Source of the DNA: Saccharum officinarum | Lineage: Eukaryota; Streptophyta; Magnoliopsida; Poales; Poaceae | Length of the DNA stretch: 64,000 nt | Direction: 5' to 3' | Assembly (NCBI GenBank): GCA_020631735.1 | Contig: CM036191.1 | Location: 40,345,335 to 40,409,334 of the forward strand | Shown: positions 23,821 to 35,755 of the stretch, piece after piece | Layout of the letters: every line of letters begins with the position of its first letter | Position numbering within the stretch: the stretch's first letter is position 1 | The notes under the pieces: model-generated | Database searches by the model: none | Told to the model about the DNA's origin: nothing | Seen by the model: only the letters and a program-made list of their open reading frames with translations | Translations under genes and position numbers: made by a program

Positions 23821-24061
23821 ACCGTCGCGCCTGCGGAAATCGGCGCAGTGTCCAGCTCCCTGAGCGCCCGCGAAGTGGTCGTCGGGATTATCAACCGAGA
23901 GGACCTAGAGGAGTGGAGGTTGCCCGTCGCGTGGAAGAGAGCTGCCAAGTCCACAATGACAGTGTGATCGGTGTGGGCTGGGAAGGGGAGAGCTCTTCAC
24001 GATCCCGACCAGCCTTCAGCGCAGAAGTAACGCCATGAGGTGCTTCTTGGTCCGAAGGCAT
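23821..24061 (-). pseudogene. Copia-like protease/pre-integrase gene, copy A, truncated
   Basis: From the conserved ATG at 24061 the minus strand reads MPSDQEAPHGVTSALKAGRD. A shift then gives LAALFHATGNL where copy D has the protease-like FHATSNLEIFS. The frame is lost after that and the coding sequence ends abruptly at 23821 inside the CGCGACGG that precedes the pre-integrase part. The C-terminal half, present in C and D, is absent. The upstream flank (24062-24530) matches C at 42185-42650 closely. Dead copy. Confidence 0.75.
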
Positions 24062-24619
24062 ACCACCGCCGGCGTTGGCGCACAAAAGGGCAATATCCTA
24101 GACTTAGTGAGGTTGGTGGGGAGCTAGCGCAAGTCAAGCAGTGAGGATGAAGCGGAGGCACGCCTATATCGCTTGTCGTCACAGGTTCAAGTCCTCGTTA
24201 AAGCGGTTTGGAGAATTCCTATGAAGCTCGGACAAAAGATTTTTTTTTACCTGTTATCATAATTTAGTATTTTTATGATTCTTTTTTTAAAAAATAGGGT
24301 CGGTTGAAAATAATTTTTGGTTGTAATTTTTAAAACTGTGCCCATCTAAATGTCTCATGGTAATAAGACACGTAAATGCATATATTGTGCTATACTTTGA
24401 GGGTAAATTACATAAATCATTATTACTTTGATAAATTTGTACATTTAACTCATGTTTTATAACAAAAAAAATCACTTTTTTGTAAGCACTCAAAATTTGT
24501 CCAAAAAACTTATTACTCTAGCCTACTATATAGCCACTGTGACATCCACATTAATTTGATGACAGTGGACCAAAGCTGCTAGATGGGCTCGATTGTCATT
24601 ACCTGCACTGCCAAGCTCA
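24062..24619. repeat. Module A flank of the copia-like gene, matches 42185-42738
   Basis: Near-identical to C, including CACAGGTTCAAGTCCTCGTT, a TTTTTTTTACCTGTTATCAT run and CCTACTATATAGCCACTGTG. It has no coding signal. Confidence 0.75.

Positions 24620-24704
<85 letters not shown>
24620..24704. repeat. (AAT)n microsatellite, about 28 units
   Basis: Pure AAT/ATT repeat of about 85 bases between CTGCCAAGCTC and CCTGCACTGCCTG. The homologous site in C (42738-42752) has only four units. Confidence 0.95.
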
Positions 24705-24705
<1 letters not shown>

Positions 24706-25339
24706 CTGCACTGCCTGCTGTTTGGCACCATGTGGTGTGGGCCAGACTGCCGGAGGATGAACCATCATTGCAGCCCGGAGGCCGAGCTACCAACCTGCCG
24801 ACGGAAATGAGAGATGCCATCAACACTACTACTCTTTATGTATCTTCTTTCATGCACAAACAAAACACAGAAAGATGGAAAGTGTTTTGATTCGTACAAA
24901 GTTCTATCATTAATATTCTGGGTAAACATTATTGGTGATACATATGAGCATGGAAGTCCTGAAACAAACACACACTATTGATGATGCACTCATACAATTC
25001 AAACGTATACTCAAACAGATTTTTTTTAAGGCTGCACTCAAAGAGATGAATGCCCTTTCATTCCACGTTTTGTCCTTGCAGTAGAAAACATAATAAACCT
25101 TGGCTTGTATATATAGTCCACCTTTATGAATTAAATGTTCATACACCACCATCACTTTGTCCCATCTATACTAAATATCCTACTAGCTTAGTGGTCCAAA
25201 TTCAAACCTAGTTGAGCAGTTGGAGGAAACCAACATACCAGTATGAGATTAGAAGTCAATAATGTAATGCAGCAGGCTCAACTTTGTTCTAGATTTTCCG
25301 ACTGTGAGGGCCAATGAAAACCCACTCGGCACCACTTAC
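24705..25339. repeat. Module A intron-like block
   Basis: Matches C (42753-42890, then 43009-43342 and 43673-44049) and, less closely, B (38560-39380). It lies downstream, on the minus strand, of the KIN-beta-gamma exon and looks like intron or flank. No exon could be named in it. Confidence 0.55.
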
Positions 25340-25470
25340 ATACACTAGATGTTGATGTGGTCGTCACTGATCATAATTCTTCCATAAGTTTGACGCTTAG
25401 CCTCTTTCCATGTAGATATAGTGTGTGTTTCAAGCAGCTGTTCCGTCAAATTTGAGCCATGAGTTTCTAG
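25340..25470 (-). pseudogene. SnRK1 KIN-beta-gamma (SNF4-like) exon fragment, copy A
   Basis: After the acceptor-like GACTGCAG, the minus strand encodes [20 protein letters not shown] then [11 protein letters not shown], matching the first CBS domain of the plant SnRK1 beta-gamma subunit (family form: [42 protein letters not shown]). After GR a frameshift occurs, so QWRPHQHLVH lies in another frame. The exon ends at a GTAAGTGG donor. SnRK1 is the plant AMPK/Snf1 energy-sensing kinase; the intact subunit has an N-terminal glycogen-binding module and four CBS motifs. Splice-site flanks show a genomic (not retro-processed) copy. Confidence 0.8.
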
Positions 25471-25799
25471 CTGCAGTCGAAGCATGATTATTTTATAATA
25501 CAATTCGTCCAAAGATAAGCCCACATAAAGCTCAACCATATATATTTCTTTACAGTCCATCACATACTATCATGCTTTCGGTTTACAGCACACAACAAAA
25601 TAGTGACACCAATTAATTCGTTGTCATGTATATCTCCGTTCTTGGAGTAAATTTAATTTTTGTTCTCTGTAATCCTCCCAACAATGTGTCCACAATTTCC
25701 ACTAGATTAATTCCATATTTTGGAACTACTACTTACCATTTGGGATGTAGAAAAATTCAACTAGCATCAGTAACCAGTTGACACAGCACTTGATCTGCA
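25471..25799. repeat. Module A upstream intron-like block
   Basis: Conserved in B (40096-40440) and C (43474-43672, 44181-44520). On the minus strand it includes ATTTTTCTACATCCCAAATG followed by GTAAGTAGTAG, a consensus donor, so it may be the end of an upstream exon or leader plus the intron before the CBS exon. Confidence 0.5.
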
Positions 25800-26320
25800 G
25801 CATGGAGATTGAAATCAAAGCCAAATTGATTGGATATGGGTTAGATAGGGAGGGGAACCTACTTGGAGAGGGGCTGCAGCATCAGGCCCGGATGCGCAGC
25901 CGCCAGACGGCCGGGGCTCGTACTGCAGCCCGAGGTGTGTGCCGCCGCCTTGGAGCCGGGCTACTGCTGTCTTGGGGCCACACTGTCGCCCGGGGTGTGC
26001 ATCGTCGCCTCGGGCCTGTGCCACTGCTTGGGGCTGGGGGATGGGGGCGGGAGGGTGCTGCAGCTCTGGTCCGCACTGAACTGGATGGGTGCACCGCCAC
26101 TCGGATCCGCATCGGAGGGGTTTGCCACTGCTCTGTTCCACGCCGAGCCAGTGGGGCATGCTGCTGCTGCTGAGAGGCTAGGAGGACTGGAGGAGAGGGT
26201 GTGACTACGTGAGGTTGAGGGTAGGGTTTGGGCATGGCGCATTATGTGTCTGCAAGCACATCCAGCATGCCTTTGTGCTGGCTGAAAGGCTAGCGCAGCC
26301 TGGGCCCACATCCTGCGCCT
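25800..26320. repeat. GC-rich block of module A
   Basis: Strongly GC-rich and open in several frames on both strands. It is made of related short phrases (CTGCAGC, GGAGCCGGGCTACTGCTGTC, GGGGCCACACTG). Paralogues are at 40440-40985 and 44515-45040. By position on the minus strand it would be the 5' leader or CpG island of the KIN-like fragment. Frames are not conserved between copies, so I do not call a protein. Confidence 0.6.
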
Positions 26321-26451
26321 CGTTGAAATTTAATTTTTTGTGGGTTGTAGAAAAACCGAGTGGAAAATATGTTTATTGTGTTGGTTTTGCCATTTTTTCT
26401 GTTGGTTCTATCAGTTCAAGGCAACCTGACAAAAAAAATTTAGTTTCCTAT

Positions 26452-27480
26452 CACTACTAGATAAATGATTTTGCAAGACGGGCCCAAACATTAACTGAGG
26501 CGGTCACAAAATCTAACTGCCTCCAAAAATACCGAACGATTAACGGAGGCGGTCGTTTTCATTTACGGAGTCGGTCAAAAAATAACCGCATCCAGAAATC
26601 GATTTATGGAGAACGGTCTATTTTCGGAGGCGAACCGCCTCCGTAAATTGATTTCTGGAGGCCGACAGCTACAAATGCCGCCTCTGTTAATAGCCGAGGC
26701 CTAGCGCGTGGCTCATTTCCTCTCTATCGGGCCTATATGTATACATAGCATTAGGGTTTTAGGGTCACTCATTCTCTCCCAACTCACTCATAGCTGGCGC
26801 CTCTCCTTACCTCTGTCTCCGCGTGCTCCCTCTCCTCCAGGCACGCAGCTCGCTCTCCTCCTCCTTCACCTCCAGGCGCATGACATGGCTCCCTCTCCTC
26901 CCTCTCCTCCATCCGCAGGAGGGGGGCTCGCACCGGGACGCCTCACGGTGGCGGGCCGCGCGCCCTTGGCCGGCAGCGGCTTGTGTAGTAGGCAGTAGCG
27001 GGGTGGAGGCGGTGGCAACGTCAGCAACGGGAGGCAGAGGTTAGATCTACGCACCCCTGGCCGGATGCAGTGGATCTAGGCGAAGGTTGGCCGGATCTAG
27101 GTTGAGGTCGGCCTGCTACACCTCCCTCCCTCTCCCATGGCTGTAGCTTCCTTACTTTCAACGCTCCACCATGGCAGCAGCTCCCTTCCTTCCTCTCCCA
27201 TGGCGGTTGCATGAGGCCACGCCCAGATCCGGCCGACCACGCCCAGATCCAAACAGCCCTTCTCAGATTAATGCGGTGGTGGTGGCTGCGGCAGGCTCGA
27301 TTGGGCTTGCTCGGTTTTTTTATTTTTTTTATTGATTAACGGAGGTGGGCATATTAATGCGTCTGTCTCTATTAATCGATTAACCGAAGCGGACATTGCA
27401 ACTGCCTCCAAAAAGGTTGGATTAACCATGACCTTTGATTGGAGGCAGTTACAATGCCTTCCTCCATTGCCTGAGTTGGC
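26452..27480. mobile_element. CACTA-like non-autonomous element, module A
   Basis: Begins CACTACTAGATAAATG at 26452. Both sides carry many copies of GGAGGCGGT/ACCGCCTCC and ATTAACGGAGG words in both orientations (26490-26700 and 27330-27460), the subterminal repeat style of grass CACTA elements. The core (26710-27290) is GC-rich with no recognisable protein. A canonical CTAGTAGTG right end was not found. Present at the same place in C (45173), absent from B (about 41145). Confidence 0.6.
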
Positions 27481-27540
27481 CCGTGTTAGACTAGGGTGCC
27501 AATATATCAGCGGATAGCTGTCGTTTGCTAGTTTTCTTGT

Positions 27541-30222
27541 ATGTAATCCTCAAAAATCTTAAAATTTTGAATTAAGAAGAAATTTGGAGTTAAAAGAAAT
27601 TTAGTTATAAGTTTAAATGATTTAGATAATATTTAATGGGAATAAAATTTAAAATTCTAGGTGGAATATTTGATGATGCATTCATGCTGTTGCATTTGTT
27701 TTATAATATGGTGTGGTTTTGATTTTAATTGATTTTGATTTGAAAATCAAATTAAATGGTTTAGAAAATAAATGTAAATGAGAAAAAGAAAGAAAAAAGG
27801 AAAGAGAAAAGGTTTACCTGTGCAGCCCGATAGCTTGGAGGCCTGCTTCTCACCGGCCTGCTCTCCCCTTTCTCTTTCGTTTGGGCCGAGCCGAACCGAG
27901 TGCTGTCTTTTTCGCTCTTCCCTCGGGTCCGCGTGGGCCGGCCCAGGAGCCGCAGCGGCCGCGCGCGTTCCTCTCCCTCGTGTCGCTGACGGGTGGGACC
28001 CCGCTGTCAGCCGCGTCTTCTATCCCAACTCGTGACCGAGCCGGAGTCGAGCACGGCGTTCTTCAATTCAATCCCGAGTTTTACAGGATTCTTCCCCAAG
28101 TCAAGGTGTCGAGGGGCTATTTAAGTAAACCGCACGCGTTTGCCCCTTTTCTACAAAGATTTTGGCGTTGCTTGCCCTAGCTCGCGGCCGCCAGCACGGT
28201 AAAGCCCTAGGACGCTGCTGTCGGCTTCAATTCGGCGAGTACGTTACTCCTCCGCCATCCTAAGCTCTTCTAGTAGCATTCTCATGGACTTGCGAGCTCG
28301 AGGGTGTTTTCAACTTGATTCGTTAGGTTTTAATGCGTAGTTTTTGTGTGCAGCCGCATTACCGACCGCTCCGTTGAGCTGCCTTTCATCCTTGTCTTGC
28401 GATCGGTCGATTTGAGGCCCTAGGTGAGTTCGCGCTAAGTTTCTCTCTCGTTTGGTACCGGCCGTGGGCCAAATGATGGTCAATAGCGCAAGAACTGTGA
28501 ATCCGGCGAGTTTTTGCCGACGTTGGCAATGGCGCCGCCGCTTGCTGGCGTTTTCCGGCGGCAGCGCCGTCGGGCCGTCTCCGGGGCTGCTGTGAGCCGT
28601 TCGTTTCCCGATCAATGGCCTAGAATAGAAGATACCCCTTCGCGGGGTAAATTTCTTAAAGAGTCCCTGGACTTTTCTATAATGGAACCCGCCGTCCTTA
28701 GCGTCATTTATGATGTACGTTTCTTGGTTTTGAAGACGTAATTCTTCTCGGAAATTTGAAAATACGTTTTCTATTATTTACAGTTTTGCCACTAAACTTG
28801 TTTTGATCGTAAAATCTTCGTTTTAACTCCGATTTGACCCATTCAAGTTGCGTTAGGTTCGTATTTGCGAGCTCTACAGTATTTGCGAGCTCTATTATTT
28901 ACATATTGCTTGTACAGTAGGTTTGGAAAATTTAATTTTCCAGTTTATATTGAAGTATTTATTTATCTATAGGAAATCTTAGAAAATTCATAACTTTCAC
29001 ATTTTAAATCCGAATTTCGTGATCTTTACGTTTGTGTGATCGTAGGAACGTGTAGAAGAGTTTTACGAACTTTTCATACTATTTTGTTACTGTTGGTGTA
29101 CTGTTCTAATTATGTTTCTTTGTTTGCTTCGTATATGATTGCTCGGATGATTGTGTGATGATGTTTGGTGATCGAGTATAGACGGTGAGCAGTTTCTTGA
29201 CGATCTGGAGTATCATTTTGAGCCAAATCAGCAGGGTCAACAGGAAAGCTTTGATCAAGGCAAGTATAACATGGGATCATCCTTGTTACCTATTCACTGA
29301 AAATTATCATATATATGCATGTGTCTTCCTTGACAACCATAGAGATTATAACTTAGAGATTAATATCTTGATTCCTTGACACCTAGGGGTTATGCATTTG
29401 GATAGCTATTGCTAGTGCTTAATTAAGAACAATGATGTTGTAATTTGAATACTGGATTGTGCAATCACCCGTTAAGATGATTTTAATACTATTAAAGGGT
29501 GCTAGAGCACTATGTTGTTTTATGTTGCTCTAGTTACTCTCCGTAAGGACTTACCTGTAAGTGATAACCGGGATTGACAGTACAACTGTGAGGGCTATAT
29601 GGCTCTGGCTTTAGTTGTTTAAAGGACCTTTTCTAGCTTGTTAGTGGTTACCTTAATTGGCGTAAGAAAGGCTTGACACGTTGGGTGTAGGACAACCTCT
29701 AGTCTTATGAGTATAGCTGTAAAGCAAGTGTGCCATTTGAAAAGGGGGTTCCTACATCTGCCTGCCGAGTGAATCTAATGGCCCTAACTTGTTAGACGAA
29801 CCTTTAAGTGGCTTTATATGATTTCCGGTGTTTTGGGGAGTCGCGAACCCATGCATTTGGAAGTTATGACTCATAGTGAAAGTGTACACCTCTGCGCAGA
29901 GTTAAAAACTGGTATACTAGCCGTGCTCACGGATACGAGCGGCCTTGGGGATTCTTACAGAATAGATGACCACCATTGTTATATCATGCTTAATTGTTGT
30001 TGTTATTATTATTCTCATGTTAATGCTATTCATTATCCTTATTACAAGTGATCATTGATTCAATAATGGGAAGTGTAATATCTTGATGCTACTCAACTGC
30101 TAAATATATGATAACTAAAAGTTGCATGCAGTTAAACAGTGTCTAGCCTTTTGTGCCTCATGAACCCTATATTGTATTTGCGGAGTTCGACATGAACTCA
30201 CTCTTGCTATTTCCACCATAAC
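27541..30222 (+). repeat. LTR-type sequence inserted at the end of module A
   Basis: The module sequence CTAGTTTTCTTGTAT, which in C continues TGCCACTTTT, is broken here by TGTAATCCTCAAAAATC, a plausible LTR start. It runs through GC-rich U3 with a CTATTTAAG box (28118-28126) to a long non-coding part. From 28777 to 30222 it matches the second half of the solo LTR (57652-59075) closely. The 3' end and the other side of the module are not found after 30222, so the element is truncated or rearranged. Confidence 0.6.
28118..28126 (+). promoter_or_regulatory. TATA-like box in the LTR
   Basis: CTATTTAAG preceded by GC-rich sequence and followed by a leader-like region, in LTR context. Confidence 0.4.
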
Positions 30223-31194
30223 AGATGAAGATTATGATGATGATTATCGAAATGAGTACTAGCCTCATGAACCCCATATTCTTTTTCTATTTAGTCCCTA
30301 CATCCTTCTTGTATCTAAAGAAGCCAAAATATTATATAATTTAGAACAGATGGAGTAGAATGTATGCCCCTGCGTTGTAATGGAACCATGCATCTCTTTC
30401 AATAAATATCACATCTTAAAATATTTGGATTTTGAGATACAATGATTTTCACAACTTTTTAAAATTTTGCTAACACCTAGTTAATAGATTCAATTTTTTG
30501 TTAGAAAAACAATTTCCAAGTAAAATTTATCTGCTTTGTTTTCCTGTTGCTTTAGAAATTGTATTAATGATTTCCTCGATTTTCTTCTTTAAGTTATAAA
30601 GTGTTTTTTCTGTTTTCTGTATAAAAAAGAACCTTTTTTGTGACTCCTATATATATGAATATTGTTTTGGCATTTGGACTTTAGGATCTCACGCTGAGGC
30701 CCAGCTAACTACGAAGCCACCTCCCCCTGTCTTGGCGTGGAGAAGGCCCACAGGCCAGTTGACGCCCAACCAGATTCGCATGGGGTCAGGCCAACAGGCT
30801 AAAAGCGACCAACCAGGTGCGTCTAACGTAACCGTAGCTGTTGAGTAAAAAAAAAAAGCCGTAACCATCACTGCCGTATTTGAGACGGACTCAAACTCCA
30901 TCGAGCGGGGCGAGCGGGTGGGTGCAGACAATAACCATAGGAATGTTTAGGTGTAGAGATTATTATCCATGTCGACAGTTGTAAAAAATGAACAAAAAAA
31001 TCTCTCAAATCTACATGTAAGTACTAATATAAGAAATTACGAAAGATAACTCAATATCCATACATTACTCTAACTAAACATATAATTCTAATTAACACAC
31101 TACTACAACTATTATTTTTCTTGAAACTACACTTCTACCACTATTAAGTTGAATGTAAACATAATACTAATTTCTACAACACAAATCGTGTAGG
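30223..31194. other. No gene recognised
   Basis: AT-rich, except for a short patch at 30690-30930 that is open on the minus strand but has no recognisable product. 30943-31085 has possible short inverted ends (ATGTTTAGGTGTAGAG against CTCTAACTAAACAT), a weak MITE candidate. Confidence 0.35.
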
Positions 31195-31530
31195 GCTCAA
31201 ATCCCTCTCGGGGCCCAACCTAATCTCTCCCTCTGTCTCCATGTTTTGTCTCCCTCGAAACAAGGTAGTCGATCTATTTCTTCCTTGTCAATGCAGTTTA
31301 GTCCGCAATTCCGTCTACACTCTTGGGCCTAGTTGGAACCAGCCTCTTGGCCAGTTTCAGCCCACATGCCAACTAATGCCTCTCTTTCTGCTTGGCATGA
31401 GCCAATGCCGTTCCAAGAACTTTTTGCCCAGTCCCTGTCACCCTATTTCGTGCATCGCCCCACGCCTAATCTATCAAAGTAACACTGCACAGGTGCCATT
31501 CACCAACACAGCTATATGCTGCTCGTCTGG
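31195..31530. repeat. Duplicated block, paralogue of 10681-11060
   Basis: GGGCTCAAATCCCTCTCGGG followed by CCCAACCTAATCTCTCCCTC parallels 10701-10740. The open stretch here is a chance frame. Confidence 0.5.
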
Positions 31531-31761
31531 ACTCAATTACAGCGCTTGGATAAGCACAAGACTTCCTTTGTAGAGGCATGCAGGCTTGAGTCTAGTGTCA
31601 TGTTTCTGTTTGTTTCTCTTGGGTGGAGTTTCTCTTATCGCCTTAGAGATTAGGATTGGTGCCCTAGTTTTATTTTAAGTGTGAGTTTGTAATAATTGGT
31701 CTGATTCTTTCTCCTAAAGGAACGATGAAGCCGGAACTTTTGTTTGCATTATCTAAAACAG

Positions 31762-31959
31762 CTATGCTGCTTGTGCTACGTACTTCTCTGCTAACTCTAC
31801 CTTCCATAGTGCAACCACGTCAAACTTGTATCGATGTGCATTTGACTTATGACAACCCATGACCATTTTGCTTCTGTGCACGACTCTCAATGTCTTGTTA
31901 TCAGGAGCCATCTGAAAGAACCAGCCTTCATCATGTAGTAACCCAAGCAAAATAAGATT
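31762..31959 (-). pseudogene. Ty1/copia pol fragment (GAG-pre-integrase domain)
   Basis: The minus strand reads NLILLGLLHDEGWFFQMAPD, NKTLRVVHRSKMVM, then KSNAHRYKF and a stop after KYVAQAA. This matches the copia polyprotein pattern NLISLG.LHDEG....N.TLRV...K.VM. No protease or integrase core was found beside it. Isolated remnant. Confidence 0.65.
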
Positions 31960-32329
31960 CCTCGCTTGTTAGCCCCAGCACATGCCTGAAATGTTATCAA
32001 CCATCTCTACCATCACACAAATTGAACATGATGTTGCCTACTCCGATGCTATGATAAGCTGAGCCATCTCCTAACTTGAACATTAGGTACAATTTTTTAT
32101 TACTTGAGTATACAATATTTTATTTCAAGACAAATGGAGTGTGTCTTGCTACGAAATTATTCTAGGATGAAAACTAAGAAATAGAGAAATGATGATTGAT
32201 TTGAATTTTTTTATTTGAAGCAAATCTTGGTAGATTTTTTTTGTTCCATTTTGGTTTGGAATATATATTTCTTATGGCCATACTTGGTTCACATTAGAAC
32301 ATATATCATGAGTTGGATGTTAATGTAAA

Positions 32330-32800
32330 TTGTGTGCCTAATCTACAGCATGCAGACGGTCTTGTACTCACACATTTCAGCTAAATTATTAAGGGAAATA
32401 CCAAATGCTGAAGGGATGAAACGGGTGGAAAAAAGGAAGCAAAATATGTGTGATACAAAATGTAGAATTAATTCTATCATATGAAATGGATGGTGTGAAA
32501 GTTAGAAAGTGTGATAATCAAAACACCACAGTAGGAAACTCACTAATTTTAAAGCCAACAGAACTTTGGTTTGCATTGTAACATTATTTAGTTCGAGGCC
32601 TGATAGAAAGTATCTTACCTTGTGAAAAGAAGTGCAGCACTACAATAACCTGTCTAGTAGTTTGAGACATATTGTCACAAATTGAGATATTGGACGGCAC
32701 CAAATACTGGGCATGATTATGCAGAACCTCATGAATTGGTTACCAAAAATAGAACATGTGGTTCCATTTTTACATTATTTAGTTTGTGGGGTGATTATAC
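32330..32800. repeat. Duplicated block, paralogue of 20590-21090
   Basis: Paired with the earlier copy by GAAATGGATGGTG, TGTAGAATTA, AAGAAGTGCAGCACT and GTTTGAGACA words in the same order. Confidence 0.6.
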
Positions 32801-33717
32801 TAATGACAGACATTGGCTATGGCTGCAATGAATGTGGCTGGGAAGAGAACAATTGTGTCAATGCATTGTAATTTTCTTTACTTTTATGTGTCGCAATTTT
32901 TCTTTACTATTTCTTGTTTGTCTTAATAAAGTATCTGTCTTTTGTAAAAGAAAAGTTAAGTTACCAGATCTAGACACTTACAGAAGGGACATAGTTATCC
33001 TATTACTTGTTGCAGGGCTAAATGTGTGCAATTGATTTGGCATCTCTAATTTAGATTTATTTCTTTTTATAATATTTGAGGCGCTCTAAATTCTTGAGTT
33101 ATAATTGATGCTATTTTATCAGTAATGCTCCGATGCGGGCATCCGTCTGTCCGGATAGACCGCTCTACGCGCCCCGCGTTTTTTTAGTCTAAGCCATTGG
33201 TTTGATTTGTTTTAAGCGTATGGATTGACCGCTTTGCGCACCCTGCGCTCCGCACGCGCCTTTGATCTAGGCCGCACCGGGTGCTCAGTGGGCCTTGTTA
33301 TAGTTTAATCCTTGGACGCAACGTAATACAAATATGTGCATGTACACATATGTATGGCGGCCTCATCAGAATGTGAATACGTGACATGCATATATACTAG
33401 AAGATGACATAATCGATATGCATAGAGAACTGTGCTGAATGACCGGCTAGAGCAATGTACGGTGACCGTCTATACTTGCATGCATGCACAAAAATGCCTT
33501 TTGGTCCAAAAATAAATATAGACCACAAATATATGTGAGTCTAATCATATTGTGAGTCAATTTAGCATGATCAACATAAATAACAACCATTTCCATATAG
33601 GCCCTGATATGTTAGAGCCACATATAAAATATTTGTATATCCGGCTTAGTAATTTATTTTGCCTAATTAACCATCGTCAACACTGTAAAAAATTCATCAT
33701 TGACTTTCTTTATTGGT
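32801..33717. other. No gene recognised; Mutator-like terminus at about 33119
   Basis: At 33119 the words CAGTAATGCTCCGATGCGGG and CATCCGTCTGTCCGGATAG resemble the end of the element starting at 33718. No opposite end was found. The rest is AT-rich. Confidence 0.35.
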
Positions 33718-34042
33718 AATGCTACAAATCGGGCGTCCGGTTGTATGGATGGAATGCTTCGCGTGCCCTACCTATGATGCTTGCTCTGCTCCCCCCACCC
33801 GCGCCACTCACACCGCTCGCCTGTGCCGTTGCTCGCTCTCGCCCATGCGGATTCGCCCCGGCCGTCACGCGCCCCACCTGCTGTGGCCGTCTCGCAGGGC
33901 CACCTCCACTACGCCAGTTCGCCACATGCACCCACCCATGTTGCACTGAAAGCGAATGTTGTAAACTTATGTGTTAAATGTTTCAGATGTTCCAGATGTA
34001 TGTTGCAAGTGTTTCATATGGACGTTGCGAAAGTAGATCTAA

Positions 34043-34560
34043 ATGTTGTATATGTTGCAGTGGCTATACACGTATTTCCAAGTATCTATTCAAAAATTTT
34101 CATCTACTTCCCTGCTCAAAAAAATTTCATCTACTTCAGACATGTTGCAAGTGTTTTTCGGGATGTTGCATATGTTACGGTGGTTATACGCATATGTTAC
34201 AGGCGCATGTTACAAATGTTTCATCTGCTTTAGACGTATGTTGCAAGAAATGCTTTCATGCATGCTGCAAATGTTTCATGAGGAGGTGCAGGTGGTCCCC
34301 GCAGGCGAAGGTGGTCCACGTGTGCACGATACGAATGCTGCAAAAGTAGATTTAGATGTCGCATATGTTGCAAGGGCTATACATATATGTTGCAAGTATC
34401 TATTCAAACTGTTTCATCTACTACAGATGTATGTTGTAATGGCTTTTTATCTAGATGTTGCATATGTTGCAGAGGCTATATAAATATGTTGCAAGTGTAT
34501 GTTCTAAATGTTTTATATGCTTCAGATGTATGTTACAGAAAGTGCTTTAATGTTGCAAGT
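34043..34560. repeat. Degenerate repeats of an ATGTTGCATATGTTGCAG unit
   Basis: Variants of this unit followed by GGCTATAC occur near 34043, 34161, 34355 and 34453, interleaved with TGTTTCATCTACTTCAGA words, giving an irregular tandem array. Confidence 0.65.
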
Positions 34561-35037
34561 GTTTCACGACCAGACACAGGTGCTGGTGGCCCCCATGTGT
34601 ACATGTGTTTCATTTACATACAAGGCCCATAGTTGGATGTTGCATTGTTAGTTGGTCAACAAAATAAAATGTAATCTACATAGCCAACCTCAAACAAGAG
34701 AGGTCGATGATGCTATCTGTCAGTGATTATGGCATAAGGTTACCGTGGTCTCATCGTTTTTTGTTGTATGCAAATTTTCTTGACATCAACATGATGAATA
34801 AACATGATCCAAGTAATGACTTTAGTCTATGTACCCTGCTCTCGGGCATCATTCACTAGGCCATGGCAAGTACGAGGCAATCTCAGTGCGTGGAATTAGA
34901 TGAGCAGAGCTCCATTGAGCTATGGACCAGCGAAATTAAACTGTCGGCCTGTCTGTCCAGTCTGCAGAGAATATATCACCGGATGGTTGGGCCCTTAATG
35001 GTTGCGGCCAGTGATCTATTCGTTACATCCGCACCAA

Positions 35038-35278
35038 GCCCATGTTTAGATCACCTCAAAATTCCAAGTTTTTTCACTCTCTCTCCATTACATCAATTTT
35101 TAGCCGCTTGCATGGAGTACTAAATGTAGGTAAAAAAATATCTAATTACACAGTTTAGTTCAAAATCATGAGATGAATCTTTTGAGCCTAGTTGGTCTAC
35201 GATTGGACAATATTTGTCAAATAAGACGAAAGTGGTACTATTCATCAGGTTGAAAAAATCTTCAATCTAAACAAGGGG
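35038..35278. mobile_element. 241-bp MITE with TGTTTAG ends and CAA duplication
   Basis: Left end GCCCATGTTTAGATCACC, right end ATCTAAACAAGGGG, inverted. Flanked by CAA at 35035-35037 and 35279-35281. Copy 1 of the surrounding repeat (about 19250) lacks it and reads straight through CACCAAGGAAGG. Confidence 0.75.
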
Positions 35279-35490
35279 CAAGGAAGGAATGATAGATCGG
35301 CCGGTGGCATCCATCGATTCCACACTTTGTGCCGTTTGCTTTCGTGACACGCTTAGAGCATGTTACGATAGGCGCAGCAGCAGAGCAAGCAGCAGGTGAT
35401 ACGGCGCAGCAACAGACCAGGCAGCACTAGGCGCGTGCCAGGCAACAGCAGGTGCATGCAGACTGGCAGTTTGGCGCAGCAGCAGACGTA

Positions 35491-35755
35491 GGCCTCGTTT
35501 AGTTCGGCGAATAGGGAAGAAAAACACTCTATCAGAATTCCTGTAGCATTTCGTTTATATTTGATAAAAATTATCCAAATTTTGACTAACTAGGCTTAAA
35601 ATGTTCGTCTCGCAAAGTACAACAAAACTGTGCAATTAGTTTTTGATTTCATCAACATTTAGTACTCCATGCATTTGCCGATATTTTGATGTGACGGGGA
35701 ATCTTCTTTTTGCATAGTGAAATTTAGGGGAGAATTGGGGGAACTAAACAAGGCC
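35491..35755. mobile_element. 265-bp MITE with GGCCTCGTTTAGTTC ends and GTA duplication
   Basis: Left end GGCCTCGTTTAGTTC and right end GAACTAAACAAGGCC are near-perfect inverted repeats, flanked by GTA at 35488-35490 and 35756-35758. The other repeat copy (about 19478) is the empty site. Common grass MITE type; superfamily not assigned. Confidence 0.85.

Noticed and set aside
24184..24194. GGTTCAAGTCC, a tRNA B-box-like sequence (also at 42304)
   Set aside because: No A box or cloverleaf is present upstream, and both hits are simply paralogous copies of the same module.
24526..24826. Poly-Leu / poly-Ile open frames
   Set aside because: Direct consequence of the (AAT)n microsatellite.
25815..26311. 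Overlapping 110-residue frames in the GC-rich block (and in B and C)
   Set aside because: Open frames occur on both strands, change between copies and show no recognisable domain.
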